Shown here in pieces: positions 24,711 through 35,529 of a stretch of 64,000 nt of DNA; positions within the stretch are counted from its first letter, which is position 1; the number at the start of each line of letters is the position of its first letter. Position numbers and translations under genes: made by a program. Source of the stretch: Todiramphus chloris collaris (Eukaryota; Chordata; Aves; Coraciiformes; Alcedinidae); NCBI GenBank assembly GCA_025345505.1, contig JANVCC010000167.1, positions 1,224,641 to 1,288,640 of the forward strand, written 5' to 3'. The notes beneath the pieces were generated by a model. It did no database searches and had not been told where the DNA came from. It was given only the letters and a program-made list of their open reading frames with translations.

Positions 24711-25538
24711 TGTTATAAGTTAGATTCACGAATTTATGTGAGTCACAGCCAATACAAAATTTAAGAATTTATTAAGCAAGCGACAGCAAGCAAAACAGCG
24801 CTGGGCGCGCGGGGAGACGCAGCTCCGCCAACGGTGCTCAAAAGATGTCAAGTAAGCAGGCATTTATTACACTAAATCATGCATATCCAACAGCATTAAC
24901 TACATATTCATTCTGTGGGGTTGGATTATTATAATCAGGTCCAGGAACTCATTATCAGGGGTCTCCTCCCTTTGGCACTTGCGCATTGGTGTCTGGTGGT
25001 CGTGGGCCCGGGTCTTCAGGAGGAAGGCCCCCAGTCTTCCTCACAGTGCACTTGTCACCTTTTGTCTCAAAATGATGAGTCAGGAACCAGAGGGTTGGTG
25101 TGATCTGGCTTATCTGCAGGTGGGCTCTCCTGTCTCCTGTCTCCTATCTTCCTGTCTGGGACTTAGTTCCCTTCTCTACAAAGACCAAAACTACACAAGA
25201 CAGGCTACAGGATTTAGGAGAACCTTGATAACTTTCGAGGCTATGGGAGACAAAACACAACTTACAACTATGTAAGACAAAACACAGTTTACAGTTATGT
25301 AAAACAAGCTACAGTTTACAAGGCTACTAGGCTAGGATTTATGATGACATTTACAACTCAGGCCTCGGCCAGGCCTGTATCCGGTGGGAGCAGGGATGAT
25401 GTCCTGGAGGGCCGAGTCCCCAGTAGAGCAGAATACATTTGGTTCCTTTCCATACCTGACTTGGTGCTTTTATTAGAGCAAAACAGCTTAAGCAATTGGT
25501 ACAAAGTTTGATGAACAAACAATTCACAGTTTATCACA
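24711..25538 (-). mobile_element. Solo LTR with 5-bp target-site duplication
   Basis: An 828-bp element that starts TGTTATAAG and ends TTTATCACA, flanked on both sides by ACCTC (24,706-24,710 and 25,539-25,543). A minus-strand AATAAA (plus TTTATT near 24,770) sits close to the 24,711 end and sets the orientation. It shares the motif TCTGGTGGTCGTGGG with the LTR at 32,085, so the two are probably related families. No internal retroviral sequence remains, which fits recombination between two LTRs. Confidence 0.85.
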
Positions 25539-25543
25539 ACCTC

Positions 25544-26570
25544 CCCCTCCCGGGTTGTGGCTGTGACACCCATGCAGCTGAATCAGCCTGGGCAGGAGCT
25601 CCCACGGGGACGCGGGCCATGGGCTGGCATCACCCATCTCAGCCTGGGGCAGCCATGCCCACCCCACGCCCCTGCAAGGGACCCGGCGGGGCCAGAAATG
25701 GCCCCTGGAGAAGGGAGAGACTTGCCTGAGACAGGTCCCTTGGGTGCTTGGCACTGGCAGACCCTGGCAGTGACAGCCCGCTAGTGCTGCAGCCCTCCTG
25801 CTGCCCCCCCCGCCCGGGCCCAGGGACAGGCACTGCAGCCCCACCAACACTCGGTGGCTCCTTGGCCGGCTGAGCAGCAACAGCCACCACCCACAGCAGG
25901 GGTTTCCTGAGCAACAGTCAGACACAGCCCTGCTGGGTCCTGCTGTGGGTGCAGCACAACACCCTCAGACCCCTGTGCCACCAGTAAGGGCCTCCCAGCT
26001 CCGCCCTGATGGTAGAGTCGTGCGCAGGGCTCTGTGGCCATGGCTTTGGGCGTTACCTGGCAGCCTCCGTGTCCCTCAGCGCTCCTCAGAGGTGCTGGTG
26101 GCCCTCACCCAAGCTCAGGGCTGGCTGCTCCCAGCCACTCACTGCCTGGCCACAGCTTTGCCTTCAAGGACAAGACCCCATGGGGGTCATAACTCTGGTC
26201 CCAGGTGGCCCAAGCCCAGCATGGGTTAGTGGAGACACAGCCCTGGAGTGTCCATCCCCACTCCATCAGGGATGAGCAGAACCCAAGGTCTTGGCAGCTC
26301 CCACAGGGATGGGCGAAGGGGCAGAAGGGCCCCAAGCAGAAACGAATGTCCATGGACCCCTTAGCAGCCATCATGGTGGGCATAGAGATGGGAGTGGACA
26401 GGGGACACGGGGCTCCCCTCTCACTGGCAAAGGTGGGGCCACCAGCACTCATGGGTGGCCTTGAAGACCGTGGCTGTCTCCAGGACACCAGGAGATGACT
26501 GGAGTGGGAGAAAGACTGGTGCTCTCAGTGCAAGAGTGACAGACACACAGAGAGGAAAGAAAAGGCTGCT
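25544..26570. other. No gene seen; GC-rich gap before PLAC8 3' end
   Basis: GC-rich sequence with overlapping short frames on both strands but no recognisable protein and no repeat I can name. Confidence 0.45.
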
Positions 26571-26571
26571 C

Positions 26572-26693
26572 TTTATTCATGACATTACTCTGGGAAGGGT
26601 AAATCACCCATCATCCGAGCAAACTCCTTCTGGTCAGGTTCCCAAGGGCCAGGGCAGCAGCAGCTTCTCGGGGTGTGGGGAGGACGGTGGCAT
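26572..26693 (-). other. PLAC8: PLAC8 3' UTR exon with polyadenylation signal
   Basis: Follows acceptor CTGCAG. Its first base, A, completes the stop codon TGA; the rest is 3' UTR, ending near AATAAA (26577-26572). Exact cleavage site not determined. Confidence 0.75.
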
Positions 26694-28781
26694 CTGCAGT
26701 GGGACAAGAAAGGAAGGTCAAGGAGCGTGGCCGTGCCTTGCCCCACCGCATGAATGTCTCCCAGTCCTGCCCACCCTCTCCCGCAGCAGGTTCCCAGCAG
26801 CATTGTGCCACGGGACAGGTCACTCTTGGTGGTGGCCACCCCATGTCTGATGTCAGGGGTCAACGGAAGGGGAGGCAGCAGTGGCTTTCGAGAGCTGTGC
26901 CAGCGTGCCCAGCTTACCAGAATATACCCAGCTCCCTCCTCCGGTTGATGTCTCTCTTAATTTGGCAAACGGAGCACGTGAGGCAGAACAGGGAGGCACA
27001 GAAGTCAGAGCAAAGGGACCCCTGTTAGGAAGAAGGAATTAGTTAGTGATGGAGGCTTCCCCAACGCAGCCAGCAAGGGTTCACCACATGCCACGTTGTT
27101 GTCTGGTTGTACCAGACGCTTAGAAAGCAGGGCTGTTGACCCCCTGCATAGTGGAGGGGCAGGAGGGAGGTCTTTCTGCTTAGCTTTTGGCTTCTGATGT
27201 TAAGCCGTGGGAAGAAAACCACACAGAGATAGAGATCATTTAGGCAAACTGGACTTAATCCACCATGGTTTGCTTGGGGGAGGACACTGGCCCCAGGTGG
27301 GAAGACATCATTACACAGGCGTACTCTATGGGGATGTCACAGAATCATTGAATCCTAGAAGGGTAGGGGTTGGAAGGGACCTCTGGAGATCCTCGAGTCA
27401 ACGCCCCTGACAGAGCAGGGTCACCCAGGAACAGATCCAGGGGGGTTGGAAAGTCACCAGAGAAGGAGACTCCACAACCTCTCTGGGCAGCGGGGGCCAG
27501 GCTCCTCTACCTTCAGAGCAAAGAAGTTTCTCCTCACATTGAGGTGGAACTTCCTGTGTTCTGGTTTGTGACCTCTGCCCCTCGTCCTATCCCAGGGCAC
27601 CACTGACAAGAGACTGACCCCTTCCACTTGACATCCACCCCTCAGATATTTGTAACCATTCATAAGATCCCCTCTCAGGCTTCTCTTCTCCAGGCCAAAC
27701 AGCACCAGGGCTCTCAGCCTTTCCTCACAAGAGAGATGTTCCAGCCCCTTCATCACCCTTGTAGCCTCTCTTGGACTCTCTCCAGTGTTTCCCTGTCCCC
27801 TTGAGCTGGGGAGCCCAGAACTGGACACAATGCTCCAGATGTGGTCTCACCAGTGCAAAGCAAAGGGGGAGGAGAACTTCCTTCAACCTGCTGGCCACAC
27901 TCTTCTTGATGCCACCCAGGAGACCATTGGCCTTCCTGGCCACAAGGGCCCATTGTTGTCCAGAGGAGAACTTATTGTCACCCACCTCCTGCATCTGATT
28001 GGTGGTGTTTATCTCTGCAACTGCCTTAATCTGTTGTTTCATCTGCCCACACTTATCTCAGATTTCTCGCACACCCCCCCACCCCCCGGGGATGGCACAG
28101 GAAGCAGTGTCCGAGGCTGTCACACACCTGCGTGGAACACGTGTCCCCAAGTGAAGGGTGCTGGGCAGGACCTGTGGCTTGCCAGCCACCAGCCCAGGGA
28201 TCTGTGTGGCCAAGGGCATCTCAGCTGCACCCCTAGCATCACGCTGGCTACAGAAGCGAGCAGACAGGTGAGCAGAGAGCACCACTGCCCCGCACTCACC
28301 CCTGACCTGCAGAGAGAGGGGCCTGGCGTGGGGCCCCTCATGTCTCAGTGGGGCGAGCAAAGCACTGACCGGGATGTTGTATCTGGTGCGGTAAAGGGTC
28401 CTCATGGCCATGCTGGTCCCGCAGAGGCAACACTCGTTCATGTCCCCGGCCACTTGGCAGGCGAGACAGGGAAAGCAGAACGTCCCGCAGCAGCCTGGCA
28501 GGGGGACAAGGACAGAGGCGGGGGGTGAGGCTCTGCCCACCCACCCACCCCAAGCTGCTGGTGTCAGAACCTGGAGGACCAGGCCACAGCTCTGTCACCA
28601 GCGCCATGGGGAGGGGAGAAAATTGTCCTGAGGGGCAAGGGACACTCACAGACACTGCAGTCAGAGCAGCAGTCCATCAGCCCCGTCTGCCAGACGTTCC
28701 TCACCACGGCGGGCATGACTACCACGCCGTGCTGCGGCTGCATCGTCACCACAGTGGGAGTGGCCATTCCCAGTGGATCTC
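26572..28781 (-). CDS. PLAC8: PLAC8, complete (115 aa)
   Basis: Small cysteine-rich PLAC8-domain protein. Family members act in myeloid cell function, differentiation and fat-cell gene control; the molecular role is poorly defined. Coding: 28767-28650, 28494-28370, 27021-26918 and the first base of an exon starting at 26693. The spliced product is 115 residues, the length of mammalian PLAC8. Recognition blocks are DCCSDCSVC, CCGTFCFPCLACQVAGDMNE, CCLCGTSMAMRTLYRTRYNI and CQIKRDINRRRELGIF. The stop is TG|A, split by the last intron (donor GTAAGC at 26917, acceptor CTGCAG). If the intron is retained the frame adds one Trp and stops at TAA. The ATG lies 15 bases inside an exon that begins at 28781, so a 5' UTR exon lies upstream. 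A polyadenylation signal AATAAA is at 26577-26572. Confidence 0.93.
26918..27021 (-). CDS. PLAC8: PLAC8 last main coding exon
   Basis: A 104-nt exon encoding GSLCSDFCASLFCLTCSVCQ then IKRDINRRRELGIF plus the two bases TG. The human protein also ends in phenylalanine, which supports the split stop. Confidence 0.92.
27342..27975 (-). mobile_element. CR1 3' fragment in PLAC8 intron
   Basis: Minus-strand CR1 beginning GAATCATTGAATCCTAGAAG. A 124-codon ORF2 C-terminal frame (27,454-27,828) is followed upstream by the RKANGLLGGIKKSVASRLKE segment. It lies on the same strand as PLAC8. Confidence 0.93.
28370..28494 (-). CDS. PLAC8: PLAC8 central cysteine-rich exon
   Basis: A 125-nt exon with the most conserved part of the family, GTFCFPCLACQVAGDMNECC through TLYRTRYNIP. 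Donor GTCAGT. Confidence 0.94.
28650..28781 (-). CDS. PLAC8: PLAC8 first coding exon
   Basis: Acceptor TCTTTCAG, 14 bases of 5' UTR, ATG at 28767. Encodes 39 residues: a variable N-terminus (MATPTVVTMQPQHG) then the conserved NVWQTGLMDCCSDCSV. Donor GTGAGT. Confidence 0.92.
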
Positions 28782-29089
28782 CTGAAAGACACTGGAGGGG
28801 AAGCGGGATGGTGGGTGAAAATAACCCGCGGCGGGTCTTACCCCTCCCTGGCTGAGCTGGTTGTCGTTGCCCTTCAGCAGGAGGTGAGGGATGGTAGCGG
28901 CGTCTTACCTGCTTTTATGACTTTTCAAGGGCTTTTTTTCATTTCCTACCATTTTCTCCAGGCTCAGCAGCAGGCTATTAACATTCCCCACGCCACCCCA
29001 GAACGGCTTCACTAGTGCTCAGTCGCTTGTGCCAAGCAGAGCTGGGTGGTGAACCTCGGCTAAAGCCGCTGACAGGGGCATTTTGGTTC

Positions 29090-29370
29090 AGAGAATCACA
29101 GAAACAGTGGCTGGTAGGGGCTGGAAGGGACCTCTGGAGATCCTCGAGTCCAACCCCCCTGCCAGAGCAGGGTCACCCAGGGCAGCCCACACAGGAACAG
29201 ATCCAGGGGGGTTGGAAAGTCTCCAGAGAAGGAGACTCCACGACCTCTCTGGGCAGCCTCTTCCAGCCTCTTCCAGGCTCTGTCACCCACACCATGAAAA
29301 AGTGTCTCCTTATGTTTTCATGGAACCTTCCATGCTCCAGCTTGCACCCATAACCCCTTGTCCTTGGCTG
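29090..29370 (-). mobile_element. CR1 3' end fragment
   Basis: Starts GAGAATCACAGAAACAGTGG in minus orientation. Includes a small internal duplication (CAGCCTCTTC twice at about 29,258-29,275). Confidence 0.9.
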
Positions 29371-29754
29371 TTAAACTTGATGTCTTTGACATGAGCTCTC
29401 TCTGGCGTGAGTACAAAGCAGGAGGGAAACTGCTTGGATCTCATTTCCTCATAATGAAGCCCAGCTCAAAGTGCAGGAGATGCTGCAGAGAACCAGTATC
29501 TCCGGTTTCTTGTCACAGAGAGCCGGAAAGGCAGGGACTCAACGCTATGTCCTAAGTCTGAACCCCAGTCCTCGCCTTCCTGGAGTTAAGCAAGAGACTA
29601 AACCCTGAAAAGCAGAAAACCACAAGTCAAAAAAAAAAAAAACCCAACCTGCAACAAAAATCCCGGTGCTCCTGTTCTCCCAGCCAAGTAAAAGATAGCA
29701 GGAGAAGTTCTCAGAAAACAATTAAAAGCAAGCTTTGCCCTGAGGCTAAGTACA

Positions 29755-30115
29755 CAGACTCACAGAACGGTGAGGGTTGGAAGGGACCTCTGGAGATCCA
29801 GGGGGGGTTGGAAAGTCTCCAGAGAAGAAGACTCCACAACCTCTTTGGGCAGCCTCTTCCAGGCTCTGGCACCCACACGGTGAAGAAGTTTCTCCTCCTG
29901 ATGAGGTGGAATTTCCCATGTTCCAGGTTACACCCATTATCCCTTGTCCTATTACTGGGCACCACTGACAAGAGCCTGGCCCCTTACACTTGACTCCCAC
30001 CCTGCAGATATTCATGGACATTCCTAAGATCCCCTCTCAGGCTTCTCCTCTTATGAGACTCACAGAATGGTAGGGCTTAGAAGGCACGTCTGGACATCAT
30101 TGAGTCCAAACCCAT
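29755..30115 (-). mobile_element. Two adjacent CR1 3' ends
   Basis: A fragment at 29,755-30,050 starting CAGACTCACAGAACGGTGAG, followed immediately by a second CR1 terminus at 30,055-30,112 (ACTCACAGAATGGTAGGGCT). Two separate insertions, or one insertion next to an older tail. Confidence 0.85.
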
Positions 30116-30119
30116 TCTT

Positions 30120-31935
30120 TTAGTTATGTACAAATAGAAGAAAGGAGAAGGAAATAATTAAAAAAAAAAAAACAACCCTAATACAAACTACCTGCTCTCA
30201 TCTGTTGAGACTTTTTGCTAGAAATTGATTTTTTTTCTCATTGTGTTTGGTTTGGCTGGGTTTTTTTGTTGGTTTGTTTGTTTTTCCTCTTGTCAAAGTC
30301 AGAAGCAAGCTGCTGGGTGGTCAGGCTCCTCCCCTTGCAGCTCCTGAGCTCAAAAGCCAGAATAGAAACTGAAATGAAGTGGGCAATGCTGCGGGGAGGG
30401 GAGAGAGGGGGAGCACCCTCCCCCCCTTCAGCCTTTGGGGCAATACCCGCTCCTTCAGAAACCCCACTCCTGGCTTCTCCTGGAGAACGTGGCCAGAAGT
30501 GGCTGTCCAGAGGGAAACCCACTGTGTGTTGCCCCCAGTACCCCCCCTGCCCACCTCCAGCCCTACCTCCCAGCACACGCTGACTCCCCCCACTCCAGAT
30601 GTGCTTTTCCAAGCATCCTGTGCCTGAGTAACAGCCCAATGCTTCTCCCTTCGCTGCAAAGGCTACGGAAGAGGTGGAAATGTTGAGGTGGCCTTGTCCC
30701 CGACAGCACAGCCCAGGGAAGGATGGCAGATACACAGGCAGAGAGCCATGGCAAGCAACCACCATCCAAACTCCTGGCAGGACAGCAGCTCTGGACAGCA
30801 CAGCCTGAGCCCACCAGCAAACACACAGCCCTGCTAAGAGGAATTTGATCTTGAGTATCCAAGGTGGAGAAGAAAAAGGGAACAGAGAGCCAAGTTCCCT
30901 CCAGGTTCCTGTAGAGCAGTTAGACAATTCTAACTTGAAAAAGAAGAGAGAAAGCAGCAAAGAAGAAATAACCCCCCCATAATCCAACTGCTCTGCACAG
31001 CTCTTTTCAAGCCTCCCTCCTTCCCCAAGTAGGATTTGCCATATATTTTGCTTTAAATTCTGTGCTGAGCAAGCAATGTCATCCTTGCACTATCTCCCTA
31101 TTCCCAGGCTAACCAAGTTGTTACCATTCCCCCGCTTGAAGAGAACCAACCTTCTGGGGAGCAGCCTCTGGCAGGGCAGCTTTCCTCTGCTGGCTTCCTT
31201 GCTGGCCGGGACCCTGCAGGGAGAGGCTCTGGGGAAGACGAAACTAAAACTTTCTTGCTGTTGCAGGTTCCTATTGGCAGCCAGCAGTGAGCAAGTTTGA
31301 ATGTTGGGAGGTAACTGGAGGGGGAAGTCAGGAGCTGTGCCCTTTGATGCGACTGTGTGACCTTTGATAGATTGAACACACGTGCAGAGCACGTTTTAGC
31401 TTTTTTTTTAGTCCTTTTCCCCCCCCTCCTGTAGGATTAATCCGACTGCTACCCTGTAAAACAAAAATAACTGGGTGTGTGTATATTCTTATTCCCAGAA
31501 CCCTGTGTGCACGCGTTTGGGGGGGAACGGCTCTCAATTACCTGCATTTGGTGGGATAGGTATTTTTTTCCACAAAGAAAAAGTGTCTTTGATCCCAGCC
31601 CGGATTAAATGCAGTGTCTTTTTTAGATCCCAACCCAGACTGAATGAAGAACACCTCAGGGTACTTCACCCTGAGCTTTTAGGCTTTAGGTGAAGGGCTT
31701 GTGCATCTTGATTTGCTCTCCCAGCCAAGCCTGGCTGCTGGGAGGTGGGCAGCATGGGGGTGACTGGGGGGCTGTGGTAAGGGCTCCTGGGTGCCCGACA
31801 TGTGCCTGTAGTGCCCAGAACAGCCCCTGCCCCACAGTAGGACCTTCTCAGCCAAAGCCAGCGATTGCTGTGATGGCGGCAAGCCCCAGCCCCAACTGTT
31901 ACCCCCCGACCTTCATTCAGCCCAGCTAAAGAGGT
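30120..31935. other. No gene seen
   Basis: Between CR1 copies and the retroviral remnant I find no exon or clear repeat beyond short poly-T runs. Open frames around 30,240-30,990 overlap on both strands in GC-rich sequence and look accidental. Confidence 0.45.
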
Positions 31936-31954
31936 AGCAGGACAGGGTTTAGTT

Positions 31955-32084
31955 CAGTTAGCAGGCAAGTTTAGGTTGGCTAGCAGGAAAAACTCCTTCA
32001 CAGAAGGAGTTGTTAAGCACTGGAAGAGGATGCCCAGGGAATGGATTGAGTGACCATCCCTGGATGTGACTCAGTCCTGGAGCG
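31955..32084 (+). mobile_element. CR1 fragment cut by an LTR
   Basis: AACTCCTTCACAGAAGGAGT, GCCCAGGGAATGGATTGAGT and CCATCCCTGGATGTGACTCA are the CR1 ORF2 end/3' UTR. It stops where the LTR at 32,085 begins, so the retrovirus probably inserted into it. Confidence 0.7.
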
Positions 32085-32672
32085 TGATACACAGAAAAGC
32101 TCCACTACTGAATAAGTAGTAAAGTAGGTATGTTTATTCCAGCGCTGGGACGCATGGGGGATAATTCCTCCAAAGTCACGCGTGCCCCCAGCTGCTTTCA
32201 GCTTAGTATATATTGGGTTACATGTTCCATATCATTAAGTTTCACAATAGGCCTATACATATACATTACCTAGCCCCGCCCAGCCTCACTTCATATTATA
32301 ATGAACACAAAAGTCATTTGCATCTTAATTGCGCTTGTCTGGTGGTCGTGGGTAGGGGTCCCCAGGATGAAGTAAGAGTCTTCCTCAGATGAAGTAAAGA
32401 ATCTTCCTGGTTGTAAACTTTTCACCTCACTTTTCTGCGCATGCTCTTTATGTCCCTGGCTCGAGTTCAAACCTCAAGGCTGCTTTAGGCTGCTTTATGT
32501 TGTTTTCAGGTTCGAGAACAAGGACTCGGTTCGAGGCTCTCCCCATTATCAGTCACTCCTTAGTCTCCCATCCTGCTTTGGTAGATGTAACAGATGTTGA
32601 GCTAGTTGCACATTGCCCTTGGAACATATCTTCCCAGTAAATCATTTAATCTCTGTCTCCCCCCACAATTCA
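32085..32672 (-). mobile_element. 3' LTR of endogenous retrovirus
   Basis: A 588-bp LTR on the minus strand. Read on the plus strand it begins TGATACACAG and ends CACAATTCA. A minus-strand AATAAA (plus TTTATT near 32,133) lies close to its outer end. A purine-rich tract (plus-strand pyrimidines at about 32,674-32,685) lies just inside and would be the polypurine tract. A shorter relative lies at 42,015-42,415. Confidence 0.85.
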
Positions 32673-32685
32673 GTCCCCCCTTTTC

Positions 32686-34833
32686 TATCAAAGCTAGTAA
32701 ATTCTTTTACTAATACATAAATCTTCTTATAATGATCTTTTACGGTAAATATCACTTAACCCGTTTCCATGTGCATTTGACAAGGTATTCAAAACTGGTA
32801 GCTTCTTCATCATTCTATAGTTCCAAATAAACAATGCGATAGACAACACAAGGCAAACACTTACCAAAATTAATAAAACTATCATGGGGTGACATAACGT
32901 ATTCAGAATGCCAGTTGCAGTAGGTGACCACCCGAAAAGTGCGTCCCACCAGTTATGACTTGCATCTTGTTTTACTCTTTTCATGATTCTGCTTATTTTT
33001 TTGTGTGTCATGATGGATAGTGATTAAGTTTTTTTTCCCATTTTTTTTTCGGATTTCCTCTAAAATCTCAGTTGGGTCTTGATGATCTACTAATTGTTTT
33101 ACTCATGTGAGGTTCATTCCAATAGATGTGGGTAGCAATTTATGGTATATGTCATAGTTGGACTTTATCAATTGATGAGACACGATTGGTGCTGAATATG
33201 AAAAGTCACACCCAACAATCTTAATAAAATTACAAAACCAAAAGTTAGAGTTATTCCTTTCAACTACATTTATATTACTACCATCTATCACTATAGAAGT
33301 ACACATAGTTCTTAAACACACACAATCATGACCAATATATACAAGTACAGTTTTTGGTGTACTATCTGGATGGATTTCGAAGTGACAAATGCCTTGTTCC
33401 ATGTCAAGACACATGTCTCTGGCATCAAGTGTATTACTTTCACAGATAAATCCTTGTTGTTCCCGTGTGATGCAAGATTCTAAATTTACCGTTTGCCATT
33501 TTTCTTGTACCATCCGAGCCCATAGCCTATGTTCAGAGGGATAAAAAACTGTTTCTTTATGATTTAGTCCCAATGCAACAACAGGATGAATTACAGAAAC
33601 TGTGGCATTATGTATAGTAAGCACAAAGGCAGTTGCTATGTTAGTAATTGGATCATAGGTAAAATTTACCAAGGTCCACCAGGATTGAAGCTTTCTTTCT
33701 AACTCGGTAGCATTATTCCAGACAGCTTCTCAGATTTCAATAGGGAAAACACCTTCATTTTCTTCTCTTATAATTAAGGAAGCTGTTGTCTGCAACCATA
33801 GTTGGGCTTGTATACAACTAAGGGCTAAGGATACGTTGTCTTGAACTACACCAAAGTGTGTTTAGTATCAATTTGTGATCCTGGTCGTTGGTTTTTGCAA
33901 AATCTGGGAGTACTTTTGAGATTTTTCCACTGGCTGTTTCCTAATGCTAATAGGGATGATTGTAGGGGCTGCCTTAGTTTGACCAGGTTGCTGGCTGTCG
34001 TGGACAGTTTATTCATTAGTATCTCTGAATCAATTCCATTTAGGACTCCCAGTCATGTTCCCAATATACCAGTCAAATCTCTCCGCATTCTGCTTTTGAG
34101 GGGTGTTTGCTTTTGCAGCCAGGTTGTCCACCCTTCAAAGGATGTTTGTATTAAAGAGGAGCAGGCTGGTTGAATTTCAGAAATATTGGTTTGCATTAGT
34201 ATTTCTACATGCTTAAGAGACCACTCTGGATTAAACATCAACAATTGTTGGCCTGTGTTCCTCACTATATAAGGGCCAATCTCATAAATCTTAGGTTCAA
34301 GCTTAAGTGCGACAGGTGGTGTGATTTGAGTGCTTGTATCGGTTGTATCAGGTCTTACCATGATCTTTATCTGAAATTTGAGTGAGAGTCCTTCACTGTC
34401 TTGGACCCAAAGACATACTACTTGGACGGTCCGTATTAATGTAAAATGATACCAACAATCTACTTCACCTGGATTATCACAGACTTTAATGTGTTTCTCG
34501 TTAGGAATGTTTGAAACACTGATTTGGGTTACTTCTTATAAGTAGTTCCATTAACCATTCGGCATCCTATTTTGATTTCTTCTCCTACAGTTCCCTGAAG
34601 CTGCTAAGTTTTTGTTCTTTCCATTCTTGCTTTGTATAGACCTGGTTTCCATGCATGACCACAGTCAGTAGGTTTAAGTCCTCTAAATCAGAACTTTTCC
34701 CCATGACTCCAGTATACTTCATAAAAGCTTGGGACCATATGTCTTCTCTAACTTCCCAACCTAAGGCTACTATTATGACTATAAAGAAAACAATCTTCTG
34801 GGTTATACTTGCGTGCCACCACAACATTTTCAT
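32686..34833 (-). pseudogene. Decayed endogenous retroviral env
   Basis: Remnant envelope gene on the minus strand, broken into at least four pieces: 34,833-34,585 (N-terminal hydrophobic leader region), 34,361-34,053, 33,672-33,103 and 33,011-32,727. A basic RMRR motif at about 34,091-34,080, followed by a hydrophobic GILG stretch, marks the likely surface/transmembrane subunit border. The last piece has a membrane anchor (LLILVSVCLVLSIALFIW at about 32,810-32,890) and a short tail ending before the LTR. Stops and frameshifts separate the pieces, so no functional protein is encoded. The subfamily is uncertain. Confidence 0.85.
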
Positions 34834-34849
34834 TTTGTTCGGGTAAACT

Positions 34850-35525
34850 TCAGTTTCAGTTCATCATCGCCAGGGGTCACTTTTCAAGGGGCCTCCAGAG
34901 CCTTTTTGACTCGAGTGTGGTGGATCCAGACACTCTGTTCTTTGATCTTAACCGCGGTGTAAGTGGTGAGAAGTACCTGGAATGGTCCTTCCCACTGTGG
35001 TTCCAGAGTTTTTTCTGTAAGAGACTTAACATATACATAATCTCCAGGCTGAACGTCATGTACAGGACCATCTAAGCCTCGACATCAGGTTCCAGCCACA
35101 TGTTTTTCAATTTCTCTAAGCTGTTTGTTTAAAGCAATCATATAGGAGGTTAACATCTCTTCTTCAGTTTGGGTAGATATTCCTTTCTGTACCCCATATG
35201 GTCTCCCATAAAGTATTTCAAAGGGACTTAGATTTTCTTTAATTCTGGGTTTAGTCCGAACTCGTAATAATGCAAGTGGAAGAGACTGCGGCCAGGGTAG
35301 GTTAGCTTCTTGCCCTAGTCTCACAATTTGCTGTTTAATCAAGTGATTCATTTTCTCTACTTGACCATTCCACTGGGGGTGGTATGGGGTGTGGAGTTCC
35401 CAATCTATGCCTAAGTGATGGCTAATTTGTTGTACCACCCTTGAAATAAAATGTGGAAACTGTAGCTGCAGACAGTCCTTTAGAACAAAATTATTGGGAA
35501 AGTATGAGAAATAGTTCATGTGCTA
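34850..35525 (-). pseudogene. Retroviral pol remnant, integrase C-terminal part
   Basis: Minus-strand integrase fragment. The motif GIDWELHTPYHPQWNGQVEK covers the end of the catalytic core with its glutamate, followed by LPLALLRVRTKP and SPFEILYGRP. A GPY/F-type C-terminal segment (plus-strand 34,877-35,071) follows, broken from the rest near 35,075. These motifs are those of gammaretrovirus-like (class I) integrases. Gag, protease, reverse transcriptase and the 5' LTR are absent, so the element is truncated at about 35,525. Confidence 0.88.
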
Positions 35526-35529
35526 AGTA

